From Romboutsia sp. CE17 (GTDB taxonomy: Bacteria > Bacillota > Clostridia > Peptostreptococcales > Peptostreptococcaceae): a stretch of 64,000 nucleotides of DNA. Shown here one piece after another: positions 26,880 through 36,133 of the stretch (the stretch's first letter is position 1; the number at the start of each line of letters is the position of its first letter). Position numbers and translations under genes: made by a program. The notes beneath the pieces were generated by a model, which was given only the letters and a program-made list of their open reading frames with translations, was not told the origin of the DNA and ran no database searches. The DNA lies in NCBI RefSeq assembly GCF_012317385.1, contig NZ_CP051144.1, forward strand, positions 992,001 through 1,056,000. The letters are read 5' to 3'.

Positions 26880-27665
26880 ATGAATAACTGTGATAAAATA
26901 ATTGAAATTAAAAATTTAAGCAAACGTTATGGAGAAAAAGAAGTACTAAAAAATATTAGTTTAGATGTAAGCAAAGGAAATATAATTGGATATATAGGTC
27001 CAAATGGAGCTGGTAAAAGTACGACAATAAAAATAATACTAGGTCTTATTAGTGAATATGATGGAAAAGTAAAAATATTTGGTAGAGATATTAAGGAAGA
27101 GAATTTTGAATATAAAAACAAAATTGGGTATGTACCAGAAGTTGTTAAAGTATATGAAAGTTTAACTGCTAAAGAATATTTAACTTTTATTGGACAGTTA
27201 TATGGAATAGAATATGAAAAGTGTGACAATAAAGCAAGAAGGCTTATGAAAGTATTAGGTATTGAAGATGCTTATGAAAGTAGAATATCATCTTATTCAA
27301 AAGGAATGAAGCAAAAAGTTGCTATAATTTCTTCTGTACTTCATAATCCAGACATACTTTTTTTAGATGAGCCACTTAGTGGATTAGATGCTAACAGTGT
27401 TCTTTTAATAAAAGAAATTATAAATAGGTTAAAAGAAGATGGGAAAACTATTTTCTATTCATCTCATATAATGGAAGTTGTAGAAAAAATAAGTGATAGA
27501 ATAATAGTATTAAATGGTGGAAATATTGTAGCAGATGGAAATTTTGATGAAATTAGAAATTCGAGTTTTGATGGTTCTTTAGAAGAAATATTTAATGAGC
27601 TTACTGGATTTGATGAACATAATGATTTATCTAATGAGTTTGTAAATATTTTAAATGAGGTGTAA
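26880..27665 (+). CDS. ABC exporter ATP-binding protein
   Basis: ATPase of the ABC-2/CcmA-type export family. Walker A is GPNGAGKST (about 40-48), signature SSYSKGMKQK, Walker B DILFLDEPLSGLD, and the switch His in YSSHIMEVVEK. Length 261 aa, cytosolic. It is 3 bp from the next membrane gene, its obvious partner. The substrate is unknown. A GAGGG ribosome site sits between proC and its ATG. Confidence 0.88.
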   Translation: MNNCDKIIEIKNLSKRYGEKEVLKNISLDVSKGNIIGYIGPNGAGKSTTIKIILGLISEYDGKVKIFGRDIKEENFEYKNKIGYVPEVVKVYESLTAKEYLTFIGQLYGIEYEKCDNKARRLMKVLGIEDAYESRISSYSKGMKQKVAIISSVLHNPDILFLDEPLSGLDANSVLLIKEIINRLKEDGKTIFYSSHIMEVVEKISDRIIVLNGGNIVADGNFDEIRNSSFDGSLEEIFNELTGFDEHNDLSNEFVNILNEV

Positions 27666-27668
27666 CAT

Positions 27669-29315
27669 ATGAAAAACTATTTTGCACTTAAGGGTCTTGA
27701 TTTATTTAAGAAGATATATACTAGATATGGGGTAGACTATGATGTAATGAGATTAATAATTCAGGTTAAATTAACCTTAGATTCTAGAAGAATGTCAAAT
27801 AATAATAGTAATATGTATGAAGAAATAAAAGAGAAAAATTATTTCTTTACGTCATTAATAGTATATGCAATTTTAGGTGTTATGTCTGTTCCCTTATTGT
27901 TTATGAATATGGATATTAGATTAAAAATGACTATGAATTTCTCTTGCTTTATGATACTTCTATTAACTGCATTAATATCTGATTTTTCTAGTGTAATACT
28001 AGATATAGATGATAAAGATATAATTGGAATTAGAGGAGTGGATTCTAAAACTTTAAATGCTGCAAAAGCTACACATATATTTTTATATATATTTGCTTTA
28101 AGTTTAGCGTTATCTGCATTTAGTATGATTGCATTTTTAAGATTTGGAATAAAGTATTTTTTATTGTATATATTAAGTATAATTTTAATAGATATATTAA
28201 TGATAATGATAACCTCTATTATATATTTAGTAATTTTAAAGTTATTTAAAGGTGAAAAACTAAAAGATATATTAAATACTTTTCAAATAGCTTTTTTATT
28301 ACTATTTACGATAGGTTTTCAATTTATAATAAGAGGATTTGATTATATGAATATAGACTTTACATATACTTCATCATGGTGGAATATTCTTTTTATACCC
28401 ATGTGGTTTGCGTCTAATTTTAAATTAATTCAAGGAAGTGGTTACGATATCGTAGGAATTATATTAAGCATAATGTCTGTATCAGTACCTATAATTTCTG
28501 TGATAATATATGGAAAGTTTTCGTTAGTTTTTGAAAAGAATCTTCAAAAATTAAATGATAATACTTATAAAAATAAGTCTAAAAAAGAAAATCTTACTTT
28601 TAAGATAAGCAAACTTATTTGCAAAGAAAAAGAAGAAAGAGCTATATTTAATTTTACTTATAATATTTTATCTAAAGATAGAGATTTTAAGACAAAAGTA
28701 TATCCTTCTTTAGCATTAGGAACATTTATGCCAATAATAATGTTAATTAGTGCTTATGATAATAGTGGATTAGGAAATTATATGAATGAAATAAAAGATA
28801 GTTATATGTTTCTTAGTGCATATTTTATAGTTGTAATAATGCAAAATATTATAACTATGACTGGATACTCAAATGAATATGAAGGGGCATGGGTATATAA
28901 TGTTTTGCCTATTAAAAATAAAAGTAATATATATACTGGAACATTTAAAAGTAGCATATATAAACTAGGCATACCTTCTTTTATAATATTATCTATTATT
29001 TTTATAGGCATATTTGAAATAAAAGTAGTCAAGCATTTATTAATAATATTTTTATCTGAAATATTTGTATCAATGCTTACTTTTAAATTTAATGAAAAGA
29101 TTTTACCATTTTCTAAACCTTATAATATAGGAGATTCTTCTAAAAATATTTTTGTAGTTTTTAGATGTATATTTATAACTGGGATATTATTACTAATTCA
29201 TTTTGGAATTATATTAATGAATAATAATATGCTAATATATATTTACTTATTAGCTTTAATAATTATAGTGCGAATGTCATGGAAAGTTGTTTTTAAGATA
29301 AATAATAAGAATTAA
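27669..29315 (+). CDS. ABC exporter membrane protein, unclassified
   Basis: 548-aa polytopic protein with around twelve hydrophobic segments in two blocks (about 60-300 and 340-545) separated by a charged loop (about 300-325, KNKSKKENLTF). I recognise no named family; pairing with the upstream ATPase (3-bp spacing, GAGGTGT ribosome site at the end of that gene) makes it the permease half of an exporter. FNFTYNILSKDRDFKTKVYPSLALG and GYSNEYEGAWVYNVLPI are its most distinctive segments. A hairpin terminator follows. Confidence 0.7.
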   Translation: MKNYFALKGLDLFKKIYTRYGVDYDVMRLIIQVKLTLDSRRMSNNNSNMYEEIKEKNYFFTSLIVYAILGVMSVPLLFMNMDIRLKMTMNFSCFMILLLTALISDFSSVILDIDDKDIIGIRGVDSKTLNAAKATHIFLYIFALSLALSAFSMIAFLRFGIKYFLLYILSIILIDILMIMITSIIYLVILKLFKGEKLKDILNTFQIAFLLLFTIGFQFIIRGFDYMNIDFTYTSSWWNILFIPMWFASNFKLIQGSGYDIVGIILSIMSVSVPIISVIIYGKFSLVFEKNLQKLNDNTYKNKSKKENLTFKISKLICKEKEERAIFNFTYNILSKDRDFKTKVYPSLALGTFMPIIMLISAYDNSGLGNYMNEIKDSYMFLSAYFIVVIMQNIITMTGYSNEYEGAWVYNVLPIKNKSNIYTGTFKSSIYKLGIPSFIILSIIFIGIFEIKVVKHLLIIFLSEIFVSMLTFKFNEKILPFSKPYNIGDSSKNIFVVFRCIFITGILLLIHFGIILMNNNMLIYIYLLALIIIVRMSWKVVFKINNKN

Positions 29316-29329
29316 ATAAAAAATACTTA

Positions 29330-29387
29330 AAAATGAGTTATTTGTAGCCTATATTAATAATATATTACAAATAACTCATTTTTTTTA
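29330..29387. terminator. Terminator after the ABC pair
   Basis: 17-bp stem AAAATGAGTTATTTGTA (29330-29346) with its complement (29366-29382), followed by T to 29386. The T tract runs directly into the candidate ECF promoter of the next operon. Confidence 0.88.
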
Positions 29388-29414
29388 AAACCTTTTCTTA
29401 TATATTAGAGTCTA
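29386..29414 (+). promoter_or_regulatory. Candidate ECF-sigma promoter of the sigma/anti-sigma/PBP operon
   Basis: TAAAAC followed by CTTTT (29386-29396), 17 bp after the hexamer, then AGTCTA (29409-29414). This resembles the TGAAACcttt / CGTCTA elements read by Bacillus cell-envelope ECF factors (SigM/SigX/SigV type), with one mismatch in each element. It lies 46 bp before the likely start codon. I infer autoregulation; a sigma-A-like TATAAT (29430-29435) is also present but has no good -35. Confidence 0.4.
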
Positions 29415-29460
29415 ACTATTGTATAGTAATATAATATAAAATGTTATGGAAGGAGATATA

Positions 29461-29988
29461 ATGGAAGAAATTGTCTTAGTAAAAAGAGCAATCAAAGGTG
29501 ATAGGCAAGCCTTTGAAAGTCTTATAGACATATACTCTGATAGGTTATACAGAGAAGCTTATTTAAGGTGTAAACATGAAGATGATGCAAAGGAAATTAT
29601 ACAAGAAACAGTGTATAAAGCATATAGAAACATAGGTACCTTAAAAGAGGCGAAATATTTTAAAACTTGGATAAGTAGAATACTTATTAATGTTTCTAAT
29701 GACTATTTAAGTAAAATGGGAATGATTGACTTACAACATGATGAAAGTGCTTATGCAAAAAAAGTAATTGTTGAAGACAAAATAGAAATGAAAATAGATT
29801 TATATAATGCAATTGATGAACTAGAAGATAAATATAAAGATGTTATTATATTAAGATATATAGAAGATTTAAAAATAGAAGAAGTATCAAAAATACTTGA
29901 TCGTCCTATTAATACGATAAAGACCCACCTAAGAAAAGCAATTTCGGATATGAAAAATCTATTAAAGGAGGGGTATGGAAATGAGTAA
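29461..29988 (+). CDS. ECF-type RNA polymerase sigma factor
   Basis: Alternative sigma factor of the extracytoplasmic-function class. Region 2 spans about residues 5-75 (AIKGDRQAFESLIDIYSDRLYREAYLRCKHEDDAKEIIQETVYKAYRNI) and region 4 about 115-170 (AIDELEDKYKDVIILRYIEDLKIEEVSKILDRPINTIKTHLRKAISDMK, a helix-turn-helix). ATG 29461 (175 aa) is chosen because AAGGAGAT ends 5 nt before it; the ATG at 29446 lies upstream of that site. Its last codons overlap the start of the next gene by 8 bp (ATGAGTAA), implying coupled synthesis with its anti-sigma factor. Confidence 0.92.
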   Translation: MEEIVLVKRAIKGDRQAFESLIDIYSDRLYREAYLRCKHEDDAKEIIQETVYKAYRNIGTLKEAKYFKTWISRILINVSNDYLSKMGMIDLQHDESAYAKKVIVEDKIEMKIDLYNAIDELEDKYKDVIILRYIEDLKIEEVSKILDRPINTIKTHLRKAISDMKNLLKEGYGNE

Positions 29989-30811
29989 AAAAATAGAACG
30001 TCAAAATATAAATGATACCTTAGATATTGAATTAGAAGATATAAGTTTAGAAGAATTTGATTTATCAATGGATAAATTTTATATAGATGAAGAAAAAATA
30101 AATTCTATAAAAGCCCCAAAAGATATGAAGCTTTGGGTTAAAGATGCTATAGATAAAGCCGAATATGATGTAAAGAAAAGTAAAAGAAAAAAACAAATAA
30201 TAGCAAGTGTAGCAAGTATTACAGTGATATTTTCTATAGGAGTTTATAATCCAGTTTTAGCTCATAGAATCTCTTTTTTAGAAAATGTACTACAGAATAT
30301 AAATGATACTTTAAAAATAGATGAAATATCTTATAGATTAGGTATAGATAAAATACTACCAAAAGTTACTATAAATAAGGAAAATAAAGTTAAATATATA
30401 AAACCACCAAAATATAAAATAAACAAAAATGAAATTAATAAAGATGATATAAGCTTTTTAGAGAGTAGTGACTTTGAAAATTCAGAAGGCCCTAAAAGTG
30501 AATATTCATCAGTACAATTTATACATAAGATGTCAAATAGCATAATTAATCCTATTGATGGAAGAAAATATGGTAATATAGAAATTAGTCCTAAAACTAT
30601 AGATTTAGCTATAAAAGGATTAAAGTATATAAACAATGAAGATATTCAAAACTACTTGAATTTTGAGCTAGAAAAATGGAAAAATGGAGATTTTAATAAT
30701 GCAGTAGAAGTACATAATTATGTATGGGAATTATTAGATGGACAAGTAGGTAAAGCTATATCAATAAATGAGTCAAGTGTAGAAAATGTATTAAAAAAAC
30801 ATTTTAAATAA
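29981..30811 (+). CDS. Membrane-bound anti-sigma factor with DUF6241-like extracellular domain
   Basis: Overlaps the sigma gene by 8 bp, the usual place for an anti-sigma factor. Residues 1-68 are acidic and cytosolic (ELEDISLEEFDL, then KAPKDMKLWVKDAIDKAEYDVKKSKRKKQ). One transmembrane helix follows at about 70-90, then an outside region with a linker and a C-terminal module (about 185-276) containing NPIDGRKYGNIEISPKTIDLAIKG and WKNGDFNNAVEVHNYVWELLDGQVGKA. From memory I match this module to DUF6241; this should be confirmed. ATG 29981 has a GGAGGGG site 7 nt upstream. It probably binds the sigma factor until an envelope signal releases it. Confidence 0.7.
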   Translation: MSKKIERQNINDTLDIELEDISLEEFDLSMDKFYIDEEKINSIKAPKDMKLWVKDAIDKAEYDVKKSKRKKQIIASVASITVIFSIGVYNPVLAHRISFLENVLQNINDTLKIDEISYRLGIDKILPKVTINKENKVKYIKPPKYKINKNEINKDDISFLESSDFENSEGPKSEYSSVQFIHKMSNSIINPIDGRKYGNIEISPKTIDLAIKGLKYINNEDIQNYLNFELEKWKNGDFNNAVEVHNYVWELLDGQVGKAISINESSVENVLKKHFK

Positions 30812-30828
30812 TTTTAAGGGGAGAATAT

Positions 30829-32838
30829 ATGAATATAAAAAAAATAATATTATTAACATTAACTATTATTATGAGTATGTTTGTTTTGATAGGATGTAAT
30901 AAAGAAAATGAATTACAAACAACAATAAATAAGTATACTGATTTGTTAAATGAAAATAATTATGATGAGATATATGAAAGCTTATCAAAAAAGTCTAAGG
31001 AATATATAGATAGTGAATATGATGGAAAAGATGGTTTTATAAATAAATATTCTGCTATATACTCAGCTATGGGAGTAAATAATGTAAAAATAGAAATAAA
31101 AGATTTAAAAAATGAATCTTCAATACCAGTAAATATGTCAATGAATACAATTGCAGGAGATTTAAAGTTTGAAGATTTAAATATAGAATTAGTTAAAGAA
31201 GATAAAAATTATAAGATTCTTTGGAATGAAAGTATGATAATTCCAGGTATGATACAAGGAGATAAAGTTAGAGTTAAAATTACAAATGGTAATAGAGGAC
31301 GCATTTTAGATAGAGATGGAAACTTATTAGCATATAATGGAGATGTAAATAGCATCAATATAGATCAGAGAATTTTTGATGAACATAAAGATGAAAATAT
31401 TATCAAATTGGCATCTATTTTGGATATAAGTGAAGAATATATAAAGGATAAATTAGATAAAAATACTAATAAAGAACAATTAGTTTTTATAGTTAAACTT
31501 TCAAAATATGAGGATGAGAAAATATCAGAGTTAAATGAAGTACCAGGAGTAATAGTTCAAAGAGTAATATCGAGGGTTTATGCAAATGGTGAAGCTTTTG
31601 GTAGTTTATTAGGTTATATAGGTAGTATAACAGCTGAAGAATTAGAGAAAAATCCAGGAAAAGGATATACATCAACAAGTCAAATTGGCAAAAATGGATT
31701 AGAGCAAGTTTATGAAGAAAGGTTAAGATCAAAAGATGGTGTACATATATATATAGATAGAAATGGAGAGCAAATAACAGTATACAAGACTGAGGCTAGC
31801 GATGGAGAAGATATACAATTAGCAATAGACTCAAAACTTCAAGAAAAAATTTATAAAGAGATGGATAAACAAAAAGGAGCTTCTATTGCAATGGATTCTA
31901 ATACGGGAGAAGTACTAGCTATGGTAAGTTCACCTTCATATGATTCAAATACTCTTGTTACTTATAAAACTAAAACCATAGCAAAAGAATGGGAAGAAAG
32001 TAATAAGGCAGAATTTGATAATAGAGCTAATAACTCATATTCTCCTGGTTCTACAATGAAGCTTATAACAGCTGCTATAGGACTTGAGAATAAGGTTATA
32101 AACCCTAATGAAAAAATGGATATACAAGGCTTAAGTTGGCAAAATGGATCTTCTTGGGGAGATTATGCAGTAAGTCGTGTAAAAGATGCAAAAAAAGTAG
32201 GTTTATATGAAGCTGTAAAATACTCAGATAATATATACTTTGCAGATAAAGCAATCAAAATAGGAAGTGAGAGATTTATAGAGGGAAGTAAAAAATTTGG
32301 AATAGGAGAAGATATAAAATTTGAATATCCTATGGCAAAATCTCAAATTTCTAATAATGGAGAATTAAATGATGAGATACTCTTAGCTGATACTGGCTAT
32401 GGACAGGGGCAAGTTCTCACTACACCACTTAATATTACTATGGCATATAGTGCTTTAGCAAATGAAGGCAATATAATGCAGCCTAGATTAGTGATAAGTG
32501 AAAATACTGAAGCTAAGATATATAAAGAAGCTATTTCTAAAGAGTATATAAGTGAGTTAAAGAAAGATTTTATTGGTGTAATTAATGACTCTGATGGAAG
32601 TGGATATTTAGCAAAGATAGATGGTGTAAATCTTGCAGGAAAAACAGGTACAGCAGAAATTAAATCGAGTAAAGATGATGAAAATGGAAATGAGAATAGC
32701 TGGTTTGTTGCTGTAGATTTAGATAATTCTAAGGTATCAATATCTATGGTTATGGAAGATATGAAAGATAAATCTACATCTAAGTATTTAGTACCAAAAG
32801 TTAAAAATATTTTAGAAAATTATATAAAAAAACAATAA
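30829..32838 (+). CDS. Class B penicillin-binding protein with MecA-type N-terminal domain (lipoprotein)
   Basis: Peptidoglycan transpeptidase of the PBP2a/PbpC type, 669 aa (S. aureus PBP2a has 668). A lipobox IGC at Cys 23 anchors it outside the membrane. Residues 28-140 match the NTF2-like MecA_N domain, 150-300 the PBP dimerisation domain (NRGRILDRDGNLLAYNGD), and about 330-665 the transpeptidase. Active-site motifs are complete: S408-T-M-K411, S466-D-N468 and K605-T-G607. It starts 17 bp after the anti-sigma gene with AAGGGGAG, so it is third in that operon. MecA-type enzymes are often poorly inhibited by beta-lactams; for this one that is inference. Confidence 0.9.
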   Translation: MNIKKIILLTLTIIMSMFVLIGCNKENELQTTINKYTDLLNENNYDEIYESLSKKSKEYIDSEYDGKDGFINKYSAIYSAMGVNNVKIEIKDLKNESSIPVNMSMNTIAGDLKFEDLNIELVKEDKNYKILWNESMIIPGMIQGDKVRVKITNGNRGRILDRDGNLLAYNGDVNSINIDQRIFDEHKDENIIKLASILDISEEYIKDKLDKNTNKEQLVFIVKLSKYEDEKISELNEVPGVIVQRVISRVYANGEAFGSLLGYIGSITAEELEKNPGKGYTSTSQIGKNGLEQVYEERLRSKDGVHIYIDRNGEQITVYKTEASDGEDIQLAIDSKLQEKIYKEMDKQKGASIAMDSNTGEVLAMVSSPSYDSNTLVTYKTKTIAKEWEESNKAEFDNRANNSYSPGSTMKLITAAIGLENKVINPNEKMDIQGLSWQNGSSWGDYAVSRVKDAKKVGLYEAVKYSDNIYFADKAIKIGSERFIEGSKKFGIGEDIKFEYPMAKSQISNNGELNDEILLADTGYGQGQVLTTPLNITMAYSALANEGNIMQPRLVISENTEAKIYKEAISKEYISELKKDFIGVINDSDGSGYLAKIDGVNLAGKTGTAEIKSSKDDENGNENSWFVAVDLDNSKVSISMVMEDMKDKSTSKYLVPKVKNILENYIKKQ

Positions 32839-32869
32839 TTAAATATATTATTTAATATATTTAATAAAT

Positions 32870-32905
32870 AAAAAGGATTATGAAAGTTTTTCATAATCCT
32901 TTTTA
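32870..32905. terminator. Terminator of the sigma/anti-sigma/PBP operon
   Basis: 16-bp stem AAAAAGGATTATGAAA (32870-32885) with TTTCATAATCCTTTTT (32889-32904), 3-nt loop. Confidence 0.92.
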
Positions 32906-32975
32906 TTTATTTTGTATACTTGAGTGAATATAGAAGAAAATATATTTAAAATAAGATTTATCAAGGAGAAATGCT

Positions 32976-33743
32976 ATGAAAAAATTACAAAAGCCATTAT
33001 TATTTATTTTATTAATTATATTTTTATATACTTCTAGTTCATATTCTATGGAAAGAAAAGAAGATATTTGTGTTAATAAATTATTTGTAGTTGAATCTAA
33101 AATTGAAAATAAAGAAAATGAGTTCTTCAAGTATAATATAAAATATCCCTTTATGAATTTTAAAGAAGAGTACGCAAAGAAAAACAAAAAAAATGTAAAA
33201 ATCATAGATGAAATAAATAAAGATATATATGAGTACATAATGAGTTTTAAAGAGAATATAAGTAAGCAATCTGAAAAATATAAAGAAGATTACACTAATA
33301 TATATGCTAAAGAGAAAGAAAAATATGTAAAGTATCAATATGAAGCTGATTCAGACTATCAAGTTACTTATAATAAAAATAATATTATAAGCATTCCTAT
33401 AACAACATATGAGTTTACTGGAGGGGCACATGGAATGACATATTTAAAGTCTTTTAATTATAATTTAAATAATGGATCAAAACTTATGTTAAAAGACTTA
33501 TTTAAAGAAGACATAGATTACGAAAAAATAATAAATAATTTTATTAAATCAGAAATATCTAAAAATAAACTACTATATTTTACGGGGAAAGATGGTTTTA
33601 AAGGAATAAAAAGAGATCAAGATTTTTATTTAGAAGATGATGGTATTGTAGTATATTTTCAATTATATGATATAGCTCCATACTATGTTGGAATTCCAAA
33701 GTTTAAATTGACATATAATCAATTTGGAGATTATTTAAAATAA
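32976..33743 (+). CDS. Secreted DUF4163/DUF3298 protein (RsiV/PdaC-like ectodomain)
   Basis: A signal peptide occupies about residues 1-24, with no lipobox and no further membrane segment. The mature protein has an N-terminal DUF4163-like part (FFKYNIKYPFMNF, then a charged helix) and a C-terminal DUF3298 part with the diagnostic ITTYEFTGGAHGMTYLKSFNYNLNNGSKLMLKDLF and DIAPYYVGIPKF. The same domains form the ectodomain of the anti-sigma factor RsiV, which binds lysozyme, and the N-terminus of PdaC. Here it stands alone without anti-sigma helix or deacetylase. It directly follows the ECF-PBP operon but behind a terminator. Confidence 0.8.
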   Translation: MKKLQKPLLFILLIIFLYTSSSYSMERKEDICVNKLFVVESKIENKENEFFKYNIKYPFMNFKEEYAKKNKKNVKIIDEINKDIYEYIMSFKENISKQSEKYKEDYTNIYAKEKEKYVKYQYEADSDYQVTYNKNNIISIPITTYEFTGGAHGMTYLKSFNYNLNNGSKLMLKDLFKEDIDYEKIINNFIKSEISKNKLLYFTGKDGFKGIKRDQDFYLEDDGIVVYFQLYDIAPYYVGIPKFKLTYNQFGDYLK

Positions 33744-33747
33744 AGAT

Positions 33748-33787
33748 AAAAAAGATAGGTAATTTTTAATTACACTATCTTTTTTTA
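33748..33787. terminator. Bidirectional terminator between convergent genes
   Basis: AAAAAAGATAG (33748-33758) pairs with CTATCTTTTTT (33775-33785), with an inner GTAA/TTAC helix after one bulged base; seven T follow. Confidence 0.85.
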
Positions 33788-33793
33788 TCTTTA

Positions 33794-35050
33794 TTATTGA
33801 ACTGTATTTATAGTATCTTCAGGATGGTCTTCTGAATTATTATTTTCAGTACTATTGTCATTATTAGACTCATAAGAAGATGTATTATCATCTTCTGTAG
33901 ATTGACTATTTTCATCTATGTTATTAGTATTATCTTCTACAATAGGTGTTTCTAAGTTTTGTTCTGTTTCATAATTAGATTCTGAGTTAGAAGAATCATT
34001 GTTATTAAATAATCCTGTAAACCAATTCCATATTTTAGTGAAGAAACCTTCAACCTCCTCACTTGATGGTAAATTTATAGCTTCCTTGTCAGTAGCATCT
34101 ATTTGAGCATTTTCCCCAAGTAAACTATCGTTCGTATTTTCTAGGATACCTAAATCTTTATTTCCTTCAAATATACCTGCTACCCAATCACCAATTCCAC
34201 TAAACCAATTTTTTACTGAATCAAAGAATCCAGGGTTTATTTCACCTAATGCAATTAAATTATCATTAACATTTTCCTTAACACTTTCTAAAGCATTTTT
34301 TATACTATTATAATCATATTCTTGTTGTGCTATTTTAGCCATTAAATCTTCTATTTGTTTTTGTTGCTCTGCTGTTAAAGTAACGTTATAGTTATTAGTA
34401 ACATTATTTATAGTTTCAGCTATTTGTATAGTATCACTGGTATTATTTTTTATTATCTCTGTTTTTATATCGTTGATTATACCAGTAGCTTTATCTTGAC
34501 CAGAATCACCACCAATATCATCTGCTAAGTCACCAGTTATTATTAGTTCTTCAGATGCAATTTCTTTTTTCTCTTCGTCTAAAGGTTCACCAGTAGCATC
34601 TTCAAAAGCTTTCATTATACCAGTCATCATTCCTGTACCTGAAACTGGAAATGGAGCAGCAGCAACTACATTAGCATCTTCAATTCCAACTGTAGACATT
34701 ATACTTGCAATCATTGAACTTGTAGCCCAAGTTATATTTGCAGTTTTAACATTTATACCGCTTCCAGGTTTAGTTGGTTCAACATAAGCACAAGAGAAAG
34801 TTTTTTTCCCTAGTTGCGCCTCTGTAGCAACTCCTTGTAAATATTTTCTTTCTTCTTGGTTATTTACTTCTACTATAACTACTTCATTCTCATCTACGCC
34901 AAAATACTTTAGCATAGTTGCACGTTGTTCTTTACTTAAGTTTGCACCTAATGTAACAACTCTTGAGCCATCAGCAAAAGCAAAGTTAATGCTTCCTAAA
35001 ATTATAGCACCGCATAAGATTAATGAAGTTATTTTCTTTTTTAGTTTCAT
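33794..35050 (-). CDS. Secreted DUF1002-family protein with Asn/Ser/Glu-rich tail
   Basis: A signal peptide of about 27 residues (KKKITSLILCGAIILGSINFAFA) precedes a DUF1002 domain (about 28-260: VVTLGANLSKEQRATMLKYFGV, VVIVEVNNQEERKYL, TWATSSMIASIMSTVGI, VVAAAPFPVSGTGMMTGIMKAFE). Then follow two similar Trp-rich short segments (FFDSVKNWFSGIGDWVAGIF near 275, FFTKIWNWFTGLFN near 345) and a low-complexity acidic Asn/Ser tail of some 65 residues. The domain's function is unknown. ATG 35050 (418 aa) has AAAGGAG 7 nt upstream; a TTG at 35056 overlaps it. Confidence 0.8.
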   Translation of the reverse strand: MKLKKKITSLILCGAIILGSINFAFADGSRVVTLGANLSKEQRATMLKYFGVDENEVVIVEVNNQEERKYLQGVATEAQLGKKTFSCAYVEPTKPGSGINVKTANITWATSSMIASIMSTVGIEDANVVAAAPFPVSGTGMMTGIMKAFEDATGEPLDEEKKEIASEELIITGDLADDIGGDSGQDKATGIINDIKTEIIKNNTSDTIQIAETINNVTNNYNVTLTAEQQKQIEDLMAKIAQQEYDYNSIKNALESVKENVNDNLIALGEINPGFFDSVKNWFSGIGDWVAGIFEGNKDLGILENTNDSLLGENAQIDATDKEAINLPSSEEVEGFFTKIWNWFTGLFNNNDSSNSESNYETEQNLETPIVEDNTNNIDENSQSTEDDNTSSYESNNDNSTENNNSEDHPEDTINTVQ

Positions 35051-35124
35051 ACTCAATCTCCTTTAATTTGTCGTATAGATAATATATACGATTTGTTAAC
35101 AGTATTTATGTATTTCCTGTCTTT

Positions 35125-35153
35125 AATATACTATAAACTATTTTTTTATTCAA
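35125..35153 (-). promoter_or_regulatory. Likely promoter of the DUF1002 gene (minus strand)
   Basis: On the minus strand TTGAAT (35153-35148), 17-bp spacer, TATATT (35130-35125), leaving a leader of about 70 nt. Confidence 0.5.
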
Positions 35154-35292
35154 TGCGTTTACAATTTTGTAACTCTAATTACAAAAATATTAAGGAAATC
35201 TTAAGATAATTTACTCTATAGATTCTTATTTAAAAATACACATAAATAAATCTTATATAAAATGAAATATCATTATATATAAGCTAATTACA

Positions 35293-35934
35293 TTAACCCC
35301 CAAGAGTAACATCTTGTTCATTATACCAATTTAATGCATCATAAAAGTCTTTTGATTTAAAATCAGGCCAATAGTTATCTATTACATAAAAATCTGCGTA
35401 TACAGATTGAGCAGGTAAGAATCCACTAAGTCTTCTTCTACCACCCCATCTTATAATTAAATCTATTCTAGAAATATCCTTAGAGTGTAAGTAAGGTATA
35501 ATATGTTTTTTAGAAGTATCAGCTTCTTTTAATAAATTTAAATCCCATTCCCATCCATAGTGTATTAAAAAGTTTACTTTTATCCCACCTTTACCAAATT
35601 TTTGTCTTGTCGCAAATGGAAGTAATTCTTTTGGAAAAGCGCTTGATTCAGTATTACCAAGAACAAGTATTTCACAATCTTCCTTTGTAAGTAGCATAAC
35701 AGAGTCAATACATGCTTGTGTAAAGGCAAGTTTTTGTTCTGTAGGCCTTTTTGTATTATCTACGGTAAATCCATAGAAAGTTACTTCTTTTATATTTTCT
35801 TTCTGGCAAAGTTTAAATACATCTAATCCAGGATTAATTCCATGTTTATATCCCATATCTTTAGTCATATTATTAGATAAAGCCCAACGTCTATTACCGT
35901 CGGGTATGATTCCTATATGCTCTGGTACTCTCAT
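35293..35934 (-). CDS. Variant cis-prenyltransferase (UppS-family paralogue)
   Basis: 213-aa member of the undecaprenyl diphosphate synthase family, shorter than the housekeeping uppS (244 aa) in this window. The catalytic Asp is kept (IIPDGNRRWA, Asp 12) but MDGNG becomes PDGNR, FSTENWKRP becomes FTVDNTKRP, RTSGEQRLSNF becomes RWGGRRRLSGF and the late metal-binding Glu becomes Asp (YADFY). The two Arg and the Ser that hold isopentenyl diphosphate remain, so it may well be active with another chain length or product. AGGAGG lies 4 nt before the ATG. It is divergent from a 59-aa gene and a CrtI-like desaturase. Confidence 0.85.
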   Translation of the reverse strand: MRVPEHIGIIPDGNRRWALSNNMTKDMGYKHGINPGLDVFKLCQKENIKEVTFYGFTVDNTKRPTEQKLAFTQACIDSVMLLTKEDCEILVLGNTESSAFPKELLPFATRQKFGKGGIKVNFLIHYGWEWDLNLLKEADTSKKHIIPYLHSKDISRIDLIIRWGGRRRLSGFLPAQSVYADFYVIDNYWPDFKSKDFYDALNWYNEQDVTLGG

Positions 35935-36133
35935 AAAACCTCCTAATTAATAATTATTATTTTTATATTATTTCCAGTAAAATATAAAATAAACCAAATT
36001 ATAGAAAGTCTTTAGCCATGAATGATTAGCATAATTAAAAAATGATTGGTATTTAGCAAATTTTTATATTACATATATGATGTATTTTTACAAATAATAA
36101 AATTAAATTCTATATATTTAAGGAGGCGTATAA

